Source: Microvirga puerhi (GTDB taxonomy: Bacteria > Pseudomonadota > Alphaproteobacteria > Rhizobiales > Beijerinckiaceae). From it: DNA of 64,000 nt. The notes below the pieces were generated by a model. The model was given only the letters and a program-made list of their open reading frames with translations, searched no databases and was not told the DNA's origin. The stretch lies in contig NZ_JAIRBM010000011.1 of assembly GCF_020089865.1 (NCBI RefSeq), positions 1 to 64,000 on the forward strand. Direction: 5' to 3'. A program made the position numbers and the translations under genes. Numbering within the stretch: the stretch's first letter is position 1; each line of letters begins with the position of its first letter. This document shows, in pieces, positions 34,995 to 43,962 of this stretch.

Positions 34995-36767
34995 TTAACC
35001 AACCTCTCGCAGATTGCCGGCGGGTCCCGTCTGCGGCCGGACGGCAGCAGCGGGAGCAGGCGTGGTGTTGCGCTTCATGACGGATTGCAGAACCTCGTCC
35101 CGCGGGCCCATGAGCTTGATCCGTCCCTCTTCCATGATAGCGACCTGATCGACCTGGCCGAGAGCGGCCGGGCGGTGGGTGATGACCACCACGATGGCGC
35201 CGCGCTGGCGCACCGACAGGATCGCCCGGTTCAAGGCATCGTCGCCGGCGCCGTCGAGGCTGGCATTGGGCTCGTCGAGCACCACCAGGAACGGGTTGCC
35301 GTAAAGGGCACGGGCGAGCGCCACGCGCTGGCGCTGGCCACCCGAAAGGGCGGCACCACCCTCACCGATGCGGGTGTTGTAGCCCTCCGACAGACCGAGG
35401 ATCAGCTCATGTGCGCCTGCCATCTGGGCCGCGGAGATGATGTCGTCGGGCTTCGCGTTGGGCTGGAAGCGGGCGATGTTCTCGGCGACCGTGCCGTCGA
35501 ACAGCTCCACGTCCTGCGGCAGGTAGCCGATATGACGCCCGAGCGCATCGGCCTCCCATTGGTCGAGGGCCGCACCGTCGAGACGGATCTCGCCGCGGAT
35601 GGTCGGCCACACGCCGACGAGGGCGCGGGCCAGGGTCGACTTGCCCGAGGCGCTGGGGCCGATCAGGCCGAGGCCCTGGCCGGCCTGGAGCTGCAGCGAC
35701 ACGGCGTTGACGATCGGCTGCTGCACGCCGGGCGCGCCCACATAAACCTCCTCCACCGCGAGGCTCGCCTTCGGGGCCGGCAGGCCAAGAACCTGCGCCT
35801 GCGGCGGGATCAGCGACATGATGTGCTGCAGGCGGCGATAGCCCTGGCGCGCGGCGGTGAAGCCCTTCCAGTGCGCCACCGCGATCTCGATCGGTGCCAG
35901 CGCACGCGACATCATGATCGAGGCGGCGATCATCAGGCCGCCCGACATCTGGCCCTCGATCACCAGATAGGCGCCGAGGCCGAGGATGGCCGACTGGAGC
36001 ACCATGCGGAACACCTTGGCGAAGGCGCTGATGCCGGAAGCCGCCTCGCTGGCGCGTAGGCCATCGTTGACGTGACGGCAATGCACCTCGTCATAGCGCT
36101 TGGCCAGGAAGCCGAGCATACCGAGCGCCCGGATCGCCTCCGCATTGCGACGGCTGGTCTCGGCCATGGCATGACGCTCGGCCGAGCTCTTGGTCAGCTC
36201 GTAGGACGGCGCCTTGCTCTTGGCATCGGTATAGAGGGTGAGAATGATGATGCAGACACCGCCGACCACCGACATGACGCCGAGCCAGGGGTGGATCATG
36301 AAGCAGCCAAGGAAAAAGATCGGCATGAACGGCATGTCGAACAGCGCCGTCGGGCCGAGGCTGGAGAGAAAGCCGCGGATCTGATCGAGATCGCGGATCG
36401 GCTGCATGCTCTCGGTCTGCTTGGCGCCGCGCAGCGGCATCTGCGCCACGAGATCGAAGACGCGGTGGGAAAGCTGCTCGTCGAAGCGGGCGCCGATGCG
36501 GGCGAGCATCTTGCCGCGCAGCATGTCGAGACCGCCGGACAGGACGTAGGCCGCGAGCACGATGAGGGAGAGCCCGATCAGGGTCGGAATGCTGCGGCTC
36601 GAGAGCACCCGATCGTAGATCTGGAGCATGTAGAGGGAGCCCGTGAGGGCCAGAAGGTTGACGACCGCGGAGAACACGGCGACGCCGATGAATGATGGGC
36701 TGCACGCTTTCAGAGCGTCATAGACCTCTGTGCTGTCTTCCCGGTGCCTTTTTGATGCCTGCGTCAT
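34995..36767 (-). CDS. Type I secretion permease/ATPase (PrtD family)
   Basis: 590-residue ABC exporter half-transporter. A six-helix transmembrane domain (about 20-310) opens with SGSLYMLQIYDRVLSSRS-type sequence. The ATPase domain (about 330-560) has Walker A GPSASGKST, signature LSGGQRQRVALARAL and Walker B VVLDEPNASLD. There is no C39 peptidase domain, so substrates should be RTX-type proteins with C-terminal signals. Start 36767 is behind gggacgagag; an ATG four codons earlier is an alternative. First gene of a two-gene operon. Confidence 0.94.
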   Translation of the reverse strand: MTQASKRHREDSTEVYDALKACSPSFIGVAVFSAVVNLLALTGSLYMLQIYDRVLSSRSIPTLIGLSLIVLAAYVLSGGLDMLRGKMLARIGARFDEQLSHRVFDLVAQMPLRGAKQTESMQPIRDLDQIRGFLSSLGPTALFDMPFMPIFFLGCFMIHPWLGVMSVVGGVCIIILTLYTDAKSKAPSYELTKSSAERHAMAETSRRNAEAIRALGMLGFLAKRYDEVHCRHVNDGLRASEAASGISAFAKVFRMVLQSAILGLGAYLVIEGQMSGGLMIAASIMMSRALAPIEIAVAHWKGFTAARQGYRRLQHIMSLIPPQAQVLGLPAPKASLAVEEVYVGAPGVQQPIVNAVSLQLQAGQGLGLIGPSASGKSTLARALVGVWPTIRGEIRLDGAALDQWEADALGRHIGYLPQDVELFDGTVAENIARFQPNAKPDDIISAAQMAGAHELILGLSEGYNTRIGEGGAALSGGQRQRVALARALYGNPFLVVLDEPNASLDGAGDDALNRAILSVRQRGAIVVVITHRPAALGQVDQVAIMEEGRIKLMGPRDEVLQSVMKRNTTPAPAAAVRPQTGPAGNLREVG

Positions 36768-36779
36768 CTCTCGTCCCAT

Positions 36780-37228
36780 GAAGCGGATCGATCGGAAACG
36801 AACCGCGCCTTTGCGTTACGGATACCTCCCGCTCCGAACTGCCGTCCGGGGCGGTGGGCGATGCCATCTCGCGATGGCGACGGGGTGCGGGCTAACGCCG
36901 TGAAACTTTCGCGAGCGCCTTCAGCCGGCGCCTTTTGAGCAATCGATTTCACGTCAGGAGGAAGCCCCCGGCATGGTGTTTACCTTACGCCACGCCTTTT
37001 GTAACCCTATTCCATGTAATTATGTCAACGAAAAGGCGCACAATCAGTGAATAAAATTTCCCCGATAGGGCAATGGAACGGGGGTTTATCCTTTTATTAC
37101 AGCGACTTGGGCAATGATTCTCGGCCATCGGCTGAATTGACAAGTCGTCGCAGCCTTTCGACAAAAGGCTGAGAAAGCCTCCTGACGGTTGCGGAAAGTC
37201 GGTCCTCGGCGAATCTCGCCGGATCCGC
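36780..37228. other. Gene-free region between the type I secretion and bd oxidase operons
   Basis: About 450 bases with no supportable gene. An AT-rich patch at 36995-37110 stands out and may carry the secretion operon promoter. A small hairpin (cagccttt / aaaggctg, 37151-37158 and 37164-37171), about 58 bases past the DUF2474 stop, may end the oxidase transcript, but it lacks a T run. Confidence 0.45.
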
Positions 37229-37357
37229 TCAATGGGGGATGAGGCTGCGCAGCCCGTAAACCACAGCTGCGAAGGTAGCGAGGCTCGCGAGATAGAGCAG
37301 GCCGAACCACGCCACTTTCTTCAGGCGCCCCTCGGACGGTCTGGGCTGGGTTGCCAT
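37229..37357 (-). CDS. Small DUF2474 membrane subunit of the bd-type oxidase
   Basis: 42-residue protein with one membrane helix (VAWFGLLYLASLATFAAVVY) after a basic start (PSEGRLKK). DUF2474 proteins of this size follow cyanide-insensitive quinol oxidase genes and are thought to act like CydX/CbdX, stabilising the complex. It begins one base after the subunit II stop codon (tag-g-atg), so it is co-translated. A longer reading to 37426 would overlap subunit II and is rejected. Confidence 0.82.
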   Translation of the reverse strand: MATQPRPSEGRLKKVAWFGLLYLASLATFAAVVYGLRSLIPH

Positions 37358-37358
37358 C

Positions 37359-38408
37359 CTAGTGATATCCGTAGCCGCCGGCCCGGATCTCCTCGGACAC
37401 CTTTCCGCGAAAGACGTAATAGGCATAGGCCGTGTAGGCGAACGTCACGGGCATAACGATGGCAAAGCCCACAAGGGCGAAGAGCTGCGAACTCACCGTA
37501 TTGGCAGCCTGCCATACGGTCAGGGACGGCGGGACGATATATGGAAATAGGCTGACCCCCAGGCCGAGATAGCCGAGGAGGAACAGTGCAATCGCCAGAA
37601 AGAAAGGTCGAATATGCCGGCCGAGCTCGAGATCTCGATAGATCTGGTACGCCACATAAGCTGTGATCAGTGGGATCGGCGCGAGAAGAACGATGTTCGG
37701 CCAGGAGAACCACCGGGCTTCGATTTGCCTCCCCAGGAACGGCACCCAAACGGAGACCAGCAGCATCGCGACGATGGTGGCGATCAGGAAACGGAACGCC
37801 ATGCGCCTGGCCCAGATTTCGAGTTCGCCCGTGGTTTTCATCACGCACCAGGTCGCACCAAGAAGACCGTAGCCGCAGATCAGACCAAGGCCGGTCAACA
37901 CACTGAACGGCGTGAGAAAATCGAGAGTACCACCTGTGAATTGCCGTCCGTCATGGGCGAAACCTTGCACGAAAGTGCCGAGAACCATTCCTTGCGCGAA
38001 AGTCGCAACGAGGGATCCATAATGGAAGGCGTTGTCCCATAGGAATTTGGAGCGCTCCGACTTGAAGCGGAACTCGAAGGCGACACCGCGGAAAATGAGT
38101 GCGATCAGCATCACGATGATCGGCACGTAAAGTGCCGGCATCAGAATTGCATAGGCAAGATGAAACACGGCGAACAGGCCGCCGCCTCCGAGAACGAGCC
38201 ATGTCTCATTGCCGTCCCAGATCGGCGCGACGGAAAACATCATTCGATCGCGCCAGTTCTCGTCACGAGCGCTCTTGAAGAGGATGCCAACGCCAAGATC
38301 GAATCCGTCGACGATGACATACATGGCGACGGCCACCGCGATGAGGCCCGCCCAGATCAACGGCAACCAGAAGGAAAGTCCTTCGTACTCTGTCCCGAAT
38401 CCGAACAT
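37359..38408 (-). CDS. cydB: Cytochrome bd-type quinol oxidase subunit II
   Basis: 349-residue inner-membrane subunit with about eight to nine membrane helices. The opening WLPLIWAGLIAVAVAMYVIVDGFDLGVG-type region and DGNETWLVLGGGGLFAVF are hallmarks of CydB/CioB. It pairs with subunit I encoded nine bases upstream. The operon order (I, II, DUF2474) is typical of cyanide-insensitive CIO enzymes. Such oxidases let cells respire at low oxygen or with cyanide, sulfide or nitric oxide. Confidence 0.94.
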   Translation of the reverse strand: MFGFGTEYEGLSFWLPLIWAGLIAVAVAMYVIVDGFDLGVGILFKSARDENWRDRMMFSVAPIWDGNETWLVLGGGGLFAVFHLAYAILMPALYVPIIVMLIALIFRGVAFEFRFKSERSKFLWDNAFHYGSLVATFAQGMVLGTFVQGFAHDGRQFTGGTLDFLTPFSVLTGLGLICGYGLLGATWCVMKTTGELEIWARRMAFRFLIATIVAMLLVSVWVPFLGRQIEARWFSWPNIVLLAPIPLITAYVAYQIYRDLELGRHIRPFFLAIALFLLGYLGLGVSLFPYIVPPSLTVWQAANTVSSQLFALVGFAIVMPVTFAYTAYAYYVFRGKVSEEIRAGGYGYH

Positions 38409-38417
38409 GAGTGCCTC

Positions 38418-39854
38418 CTATTCCGCCGGTTGCGGCCGATGGGGATTTCGGTGATCCAAGCCCTCATCGGGCACGGAGAAGGGCCGTTTCGACTTCTTTA
38501 GCAGAGTAGCCTCTTCGAGATCCTCGATCGGCTCCGGCCCCCTGCGCAAGAGCTTGGCGAGGTAGTAAGAGCCAAATCCGAAAATGAAGGTGTAAACGAC
38601 GATAAAGGTTATGAGCGATGCGCTCACCGCAGTCGCGGAGACGGGAGATACCGCATCGGCAGTTTTCAGAAGCCCGTACACCACATATGGCTGTCGGCCG
38701 ATCTCCGCAGTAAACCAGCCGAAGAGCACCGCGCCGAAGCCTGATGGGGTCATCAGCATGGCCGCTGTGAGAAACGACCGGGTGGTGTAGAGACTGCCCT
38801 TCCAGCGCAGATAGAGACTCCACAGTGCCAGCCCCAGCATCGCAAAGCCGATGCCGACCATGATGCGGAAAGAGAAGAAGACCGGCAGGACGGGTGGCCG
38901 CTCCTCCGCCGGCACATCCTTCAGCCCCGGCACGATGCCCTCGAATGTATGCGTGAGAACCCAACTTCCAATTTTCGGTATGCCGATCTCGTAACGGTTC
39001 GTCTCCGCCACCTCATCCGGAATCGCGAAGAGGCGAAGCGGCATGTTGGCCTGACGCTCCCAGTTGCCTTCGATAGCCGCAAGCTTGGTGGGTTGATGTT
39101 CGAGTACAACAAGGCCGTGAAGATCACCGATGATAATCTGGATCGGCACGAAGATCGCCGCGAACCACAACGCCATGGACATGGAACGGCGCGCGCCCGC
39201 GAGCTTTGCCTCAGGCGCATCATGAGCATGCCGCAAGAGCATCCAGGCCGACATGCCGGCGACCGCAAATGCCGTGGTCAGGTAGGCAGCCATGACCATA
39301 TGCGCGTAGCGCAATGGGAAGGACGGATTGAAGACAATCGCGAACCAATCCACCGGCACGGCCTTGCCGTTCTCGATGGCATGGCCCGTCGGGGTCTGCA
39401 TCCATGAATTGGCGGAAAGGATCCAGAAGGCGGAGATCAATGTGCCGAGCGCGACCATGCAGGTGGCGAAGAAATGCAGACGATCGCCAACCTTCTCCCA
39501 CCCGAAAAGCATGATGCCAAGGAAGGCTGCTTCCAGAAAGAATGCAGTGATGACTTCGTATGCAATGACGGGCCCGAGGACATTGCCGGTAAATTCGGAA
39601 TAACGCGACCAGTTGGTGCCGAACTGATAGCTCATGACGATGCCCGACACGACGCCAAGTCCGAAAGAGATGGCGAAGATCTTCACCCAGAAGCGGAAGA
39701 GGTTGCGGTAAATCGGATTGCCCGTTCGCAGCCAATTGAACTCAAGCGCGACGAGCCAGCTCGCGAGACCGATGGTGAAGGCGGGAAAGATGATGTGGAA
39801 GGAAATCGTGAAAGCGAACTGGATCCGTGACAACATCAAGGCGTCGAGTTCCAT
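38418..39854 (-). CDS. cydA: Cytochrome bd-type quinol oxidase subunit I (short Q-loop, cyanide-insensitive type)
   Basis: 478-residue heme-bearing subunit that oxidises quinol and reduces oxygen to water. SRIQFAFTISFHIIFPAFTIG carries the conserved N-terminal histidine ligand region; GWFTAEIGRQPYVVYG is the CydA signature. The Q-loop (around VVLEHQPTKLAAIEGNWE) is short, as in CioA-type enzymes. The start at 39854 (MELDALMLSR) follows a strong ggaaggagcgcgacc; the upstream 26 codons are dismissed. First gene of the oxidase operon. No assembly ABC pair (CydDC) is in the window. Confidence 0.95.
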   Translation of the reverse strand: MELDALMLSRIQFAFTISFHIIFPAFTIGLASWLVALEFNWLRTGNPIYRNLFRFWVKIFAISFGLGVVSGIVMSYQFGTNWSRYSEFTGNVLGPVIAYEVITAFFLEAAFLGIMLFGWEKVGDRLHFFATCMVALGTLISAFWILSANSWMQTPTGHAIENGKAVPVDWFAIVFNPSFPLRYAHMVMAAYLTTAFAVAGMSAWMLLRHAHDAPEAKLAGARRSMSMALWFAAIFVPIQIIIGDLHGLVVLEHQPTKLAAIEGNWERQANMPLRLFAIPDEVAETNRYEIGIPKIGSWVLTHTFEGIVPGLKDVPAEERPPVLPVFFSFRIMVGIGFAMLGLALWSLYLRWKGSLYTTRSFLTAAMLMTPSGFGAVLFGWFTAEIGRQPYVVYGLLKTADAVSPVSATAVSASLITFIVVYTFIFGFGSYYLAKLLRRGPEPIEDLEEATLLKKSKRPFSVPDEGLDHRNPHRPQPAE

Positions 39855-40124
39855 GGTCGCGCTCCTTCCAACCGTATACTTAAGCTTGTAGGGCGGAGAT
39901 GGGAAAAAAACCAGGGCGCCGAGATGCGGCAAAGAGGATCAGGTCGGCGCACTCGATCTCGGACGCACCTTTCTCAAACAGAGATGAGACAGAAGAAGTG
40001 AGGTAGAGCCATCGTTCCGCGCCGTTCGTTACCCCCGTATGCGTTATGACGCTTCGCAAATTCGTCGTCGCAATAGGCAACAACCTGACGCATTTGGATC
40101 AAGCAAGCATATCTATGATCAGGT
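39855..40124. other. Intergenic region upstream of the oxidase operon
   Basis: About 270 bases without a supportable gene. It should contain the oxidase promoter near its left end and the 3' end of the topoisomerase transcript at its right end. No clear FNR-type box or terminator was recognised. Confidence 0.4.
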
Positions 40125-41273
40125 TCACACTGCGGCGGACTGTTTCGAGGACCTGGATTGGCCTTCCGCTCGGCGTGGCTGCTTCGCCACGGTCTCTGCC
40201 GAAAGTCGGCTCTTCAGGAGCGACAGAACCGCCGCCTCTTCCGGTTTAAGCGATGCAAGTTTACCGCGAAGCTCGGCTTCGACCTCTCCCTTGATCTCGA
40301 GAAGGAGAGAACCCTCAAGGTAGCACGAGAAGACCTCAGGATGGACATAACACTTCCGGCAGATCGCTGGAGTATTGCCGAGCAGGGCGGAGACTTTCTC
40401 GATCGCCGAACGGATGTTTTTCTTAGCCGCGGCCTCACTGTCGAATTCCTCGAACTCGGAAAGCGCAAGCGCGGCCAGAACCGTTCCAGCCCAGGTGCGA
40501 AAGTCTTTTGCGGTCACGTCGCGCCCGGTGATTTCCCTCAGGTAGGTGTTCACATCGGCCGAGGTGACCGATTGCCGGTTTCCTTCTTCGTCGAGATATT
40601 GAAAAAGGTGCTGACCGGGCAGGTCTTGGCAAGCCTTTACGATCTTGGCGATGCGTCGATCCTTGACCTTCAGATTCCAGGTCTTGCCACTCTTGCCTTT
40701 GAACTGGAAGCGCAGCTCGCTGCCCTCGACCTTCACATGTGGATCGCGCAGCGTAGTGAGACCGTAGCTTTTGTTCTGCTTGGCATAGTCGGAATTGCCG
40801 ACGCGGATCAGCGTGTCCTCCAGAAGATGCACCACCGTCGCAAGCACTTTTTCGCGCGGCAATCCGCGCAGCGCCATGTGCGCATCGATCGTCTTGCGGA
40901 TCTCCGGCAATGCCTTCGCGAAGTCGATCATATGCTCGTACTTCGTGCTTTCACGCACTTCACGAAACGCCGGGTGATAGCGGTACTGCTTACGCCCACG
41001 GGCGTCCCGGCCCGTTGCCTGGATATGACCGTTGGCTTTCGGACAGATCCACACATCCGTATAGGCCGGTGGAATGACAAGGGATCGAATACGCTCGAGG
41101 GTCGCCTTGTCTGAGACCTTCCCGCCATCCGGCCGCATATAGGCGAAGCCTTTGCCGGCCTTGCGCCGATGGATACCCGGCTCCTCGTCCGACACATAAA
41201 GGAGACCGATCGTCTCTGCCGCGTCGCGGGGATCGATGACATCGTCGGAGGTGGTGTGCGAATCGAGAAGCAT
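40125..41273 (-). CDS. DNA topoisomerase IB
   Basis: 382-residue type IB topoisomerase of the poxvirus-like bacterial group. It relaxes supercoils through a 3'-phosphotyrosine intermediate. The predicted nucleophile is Tyr309 in CRKCYVHPEVF. Catalytic arginines are likely R157 (DTLIRVGNSDY) and R259 (KDFRTWAGT), with a lysine in the FKGKSGK beta-hairpin. The N-terminal DNA-binding domain has IPPAYTDVWI and RQYRYH-like segments. A basic tail of about 40 residues follows the catalytic domain. It is divergent from the glycosyltransferase gene. Confidence 0.94.
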   Translation of the reverse strand: MLLDSHTTSDDVIDPRDAAETIGLLYVSDEEPGIHRRKAGKGFAYMRPDGGKVSDKATLERIRSLVIPPAYTDVWICPKANGHIQATGRDARGRKQYRYHPAFREVRESTKYEHMIDFAKALPEIRKTIDAHMALRGLPREKVLATVVHLLEDTLIRVGNSDYAKQNKSYGLTTLRDPHVKVEGSELRFQFKGKSGKTWNLKVKDRRIAKIVKACQDLPGQHLFQYLDEEGNRQSVTSADVNTYLREITGRDVTAKDFRTWAGTVLAALALSEFEEFDSEAAAKKNIRSAIEKVSALLGNTPAICRKCYVHPEVFSCYLEGSLLLEIKGEVEAELRGKLASLKPEEAAVLSLLKSRLSAETVAKQPRRAEGQSRSSKQSAAV

Positions 41274-41430
41274 GCTGCGTCCGCGTTCAATGGCGCCTCG
41301 TCAACAGGAGCGGGTCTGTTCCGGTTCCGCCTGCGAGCCTCGCCCTTCGTCGCATCTAACCTCAATAAACAGGAGGTTTCCTGGCGCGGAAAATGCCCTA
41401 GAAGAGCCTCATCGTTGTTTTGGAACGCCC

Positions 41431-42600
41431 GTGTCCCTGCCTCAGCCTCCATCCGCCCCCCTCTCCTCCAGCCTTGCCGGGCGAAAGCTCGCCTTCATCG
41501 TCACGGAGGATTGGTTCTTCGTCTCACATTTTCTGCCTATGCTGCGTGCCGCGAAGGAACTCGGGCTTGACGTGACGGTCGTGACCCGCGTGCGTCAGCA
41601 CCGCGAGACCATCGAGACTGAGGGGGCGCGGGTCGTGCCGTTGGACGCGGAACGGCGGAGCCTCAATCCCATGGCGGCTGGCTATGCCGCCGGCCAACTC
41701 GCTGCCGTTCTGAAGAGCGAGAAGATCGACCTCGTCCACTGCATCGCACTGCGCAGCATCCTCGTGGGCGGCACCGCGGCATCGATGGCAGGAATCGGCA
41801 GCCGAATTTATGCCCTCACGGGCCTCGGCTTTCTCGGGGCGCGAACCGACATCGTCGGTCGTCTCGCCCAGCGTGCTGTTCGGCTGCTCATCCGTGGTCT
41901 TCAGACGGCACGGACCCGGTACATTTTCGAGAACACGGACGATCCGCGCCTCCTTGGTCTCAATCCGACCGATCCGCGGGTCACCATCGTCGGCGGCGCC
42001 GGAATTGATCCGGACATCCTGAAGCCCGAGCCCCTTCCCGCTTCCCCGCCCCTCAAGGTGGCGGTGGTTGCACGAATGCTGTGGTCGAAGGGGATCGACG
42101 TCGCAGTGGAAGCCGTTCAACGGGCCCGCTCCCGCGGCGCTGCCATTGAGCTGTCCCTCTATGGGGAGCCTGACCCGTCCAATCCCAAAGCGATCCCGGA
42201 CACGACGCTGAGGGCCTGGAGCGAAGAGTCTGGCATCGTCTGGCACGGCGCGACGCGTGACGTTGCGGCGGTCTGGCGCGATCATCATGTTGCCTGCCTG
42301 CCGTCGCGGGGCGGAGAGGGCCTGCCGCGCACGCTCTTGGAGGCAGCCGCCTGCGGCCGCGCCATCGTGACAACGGACGTTCCAGGATGCCGGACCCTGG
42401 TACGAGATGGGATTGAAGGCCGGATCGTCCCGCCCAACGATGCGGAAGCACTCGCGGAGGTCTTCGTTGCCTTGAGCGAGCGGCCCGATCGCATCGCGCA
42501 GATGGGCGAGGCGGCGCGCGCGCGCGTCCTCGACGGCTTCACCGAGCGGCAGGTCATGAATGCCGTCAAGCGGCTCTATGCCGAGGTTCTCGCACCATGA
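41431..42600 (+). CDS. Glycosyltransferase, GT4/GT1 type
   Basis: 389-residue GT-B glycosyltransferase. The N-terminal acceptor domain opens with KLAFIVTEDWFFVSHFLP. The C-terminal donor-binding half has VAVVARMLWSKGIDVAVEA, SRGGEGLPRTLLEAAACGRA (the E-x7-E-like nucleotide-sugar site) and VPPNDAEALAE. It resembles capsule/LPS enzymes of the WcaJ-cluster kind that transfer the second sugar to a lipid carrier, but that is a guess. No ATG fits: a GTG at 41431 is the best start, while an in-frame ATG at 41236 would lie inside the divergent topoisomerase gene. Its stop overlaps the next start (ATGA). Confidence 0.87.
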   Translation: MSLPQPPSAPLSSSLAGRKLAFIVTEDWFFVSHFLPMLRAAKELGLDVTVVTRVRQHRETIETEGARVVPLDAERRSLNPMAAGYAAGQLAAVLKSEKIDLVHCIALRSILVGGTAASMAGIGSRIYALTGLGFLGARTDIVGRLAQRAVRLLIRGLQTARTRYIFENTDDPRLLGLNPTDPRVTIVGGAGIDPDILKPEPLPASPPLKVAVVARMLWSKGIDVAVEAVQRARSRGAAIELSLYGEPDPSNPKAIPDTTLRAWSEESGIVWHGATRDVAAVWRDHHVACLPSRGGEGLPRTLLEAAACGRAIVTTDVPGCRTLVRDGIEGRIVPPNDAEALAEVFVALSERPDRIAQMGEAARARVLDGFTERQVMNAVKRLYAEVLAP

Positions 42601-43247
42601 TCGCGGATCGCGCGGCATTCATTCGTGCGGAAACCCACTTGCTGCCGGTGCCGTACGCGCCCGAGATCCGCCTTCATGTGGCGGATGAGGCAACGGCCCT
42701 GTGGCAGAAAACCGAAGAGGAACTTGGGGCCATCGGCCTGCCGCCGCCCTTCTGGGCCTTCGCATGGGCCGGTGGACAGGCCCTCGCGCGCTACATCCTT
42801 GACCATCCCGAGACGGTGCGGGGAAAGCGCGTCCTCGATTTCGCCTCCGGATCCGGTCTCGTGGCCATCGCGGCCAAAAAAGCGGGGGCCGCAGAGGTAA
42901 CGGCCTGCGATATCGACGATTTCGCCGTCGCGGCCATTCGGATCAATGCCGAAGCCAATGGTGTTGCGATCGAGGCGGCGCAGGAGGATCTCATCGGCGT
43001 GGATCGCGGCTGGGACACCGTCCTTGCCGGAGATATCTGCTATGAGCGCGATCTGGCCCGGCAAGTAATCGACTGGCTCTTCGCCCTCAATACACGTGGC
43101 GCGACCGTTCTGATCGGCGACCCGGGACGCAGCTACCTGCCAAAGGACCGGCTTGATAGCCTCGCCCGGTATGAGGTCCCAGTGACCCGCACCCTGGAGG
43201 ACGCCGAGATCAAGAAGAGCAACGTCTGGCGGTTCCGCATGGCGTAG
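42597..43247 (+). CDS. Class I methyltransferase, ETF-beta lysine methyltransferase-like
   Basis: 216-residue SAM-dependent methyltransferase. The SAM motif is VLDFASGSGLVAIAA, with the acidic ribose contact in TACDIDDFA. PFWAFAWAGGQALARY before it and GDPGRSYLP near residue 180 are marks of the group that includes bacterial ETF-beta-subunit lysine methyltransferase. If so, it modifies the electron-transfer flavoprotein. It overlaps the glycosyltransferase stop by four bases, so the two are translated together, although their functions look unrelated. Confidence 0.85.
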   Translation: MIADRAAFIRAETHLLPVPYAPEIRLHVADEATALWQKTEEELGAIGLPPPFWAFAWAGGQALARYILDHPETVRGKRVLDFASGSGLVAIAAKKAGAAEVTACDIDDFAVAAIRINAEANGVAIEAAQEDLIGVDRGWDTVLAGDICYERDLARQVIDWLFALNTRGATVLIGDPGRSYLPKDRLDSLARYEVPVTRTLEDAEIKKSNVWRFRMA

Positions 43248-43368
43248 GCGGCGGGCTGAGAAACTTGGCAAAACCCCCTATGAAAAGGTAGCGCTATAAC
43301 CTATATAAACGAAGTGGATCCCGACTCTGGCGGTTCGGGGCCGCGTCCCTTTCATCGAGGCTCGCGCC

Positions 43369-43899
43369 ATGATCATGTCCGGATCTGCTTCCCGTTTGCC
43401 CATCCTTCAGGAGGAGCCCTGCGCGCACGCGCAGCGCCAAGCCGAGCGGGCCGCACGGGCACTGGCTCAGAGCGAAGCGATCTGCCGCGCTCACCGGGTT
43501 CGCCTTACCCCGATACGACGCCGGGTCCTCGAGGCGCTCTATGCCACCCACAAGCCGATGGGAGCCTATGAACTCGCCGAGTACCTGACGCCGCCCGGCG
43601 GCCGGATGGCGCCGATCACCGTCTATCGGGCCCTGGATTTCCTGATCGAGCAGGGATTGGTGCACAAACTCGCCAGTCAGAATGCCTATATCGCGAGCTT
43701 CCATGTGGACAATGCGCCCGAGACGACGGCATTCCTGATCTGCGAAGCCTGCGGCGGCGTGGATGAAACGACCTCGGCGGAGCTGACCTATGCAGTCAAT
43801 TCGCTGCTGAATCGGGAGGGCTTCGGACCCCGCGCCAAGCTTCTGGAAATCATGGGGCGATGCGCTCATTGCGGCGGCGATGCGATAAGCCGCGCTTGA
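43369..43899 (+). CDS. zur: Fur-family regulator, probable zinc regulator Zur
   Basis: 176-residue Fur-family repressor. The winged helix (LTPIRRRVLEALYATHKPMG, then PITVYRALDFLIEQGLVHKL) has the Zur-type GAYELAEYL and ALDFL. The structural zinc site has two CxxC pairs, CEACGG and CAHCGG. It presumably represses zinc uptake genes elsewhere, as none are adjacent. Start 43369 has a weak gaggctcgcgcc site; the methionine two codons later is an alternative. It is 63 bases ahead of ispG but probably separate from it. Confidence 0.86.
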   Translation: MIMSGSASRLPILQEEPCAHAQRQAERAARALAQSEAICRAHRVRLTPIRRRVLEALYATHKPMGAYELAEYLTPPGGRMAPITVYRALDFLIEQGLVHKLASQNAYIASFHVDNAPETTAFLICEACGGVDETTSAELTYAVNSLLNREGFGPRAKLLEIMGRCAHCGGDAISRA

Positions 43900-43962
43900 C
43901 GGATAGAAGATTCGGCATCAGCTAAACGGCGGCAGCCCGAACGCTGCCGTTCAGGATGACCG

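Noticed and set aside
37151-37171. Small hairpin after the bd oxidase operon as a terminator
   Set aside because: The stem is only eight pairs with no T run on the relevant strand; mentioned but not called.
43284-43302. Possible Zur box (aggt...acct imperfect palindrome) upstream of the Fur-family gene
   Set aside because: The arms match poorly and no zinc-regulated neighbour supports it, so it is not listed as a site.
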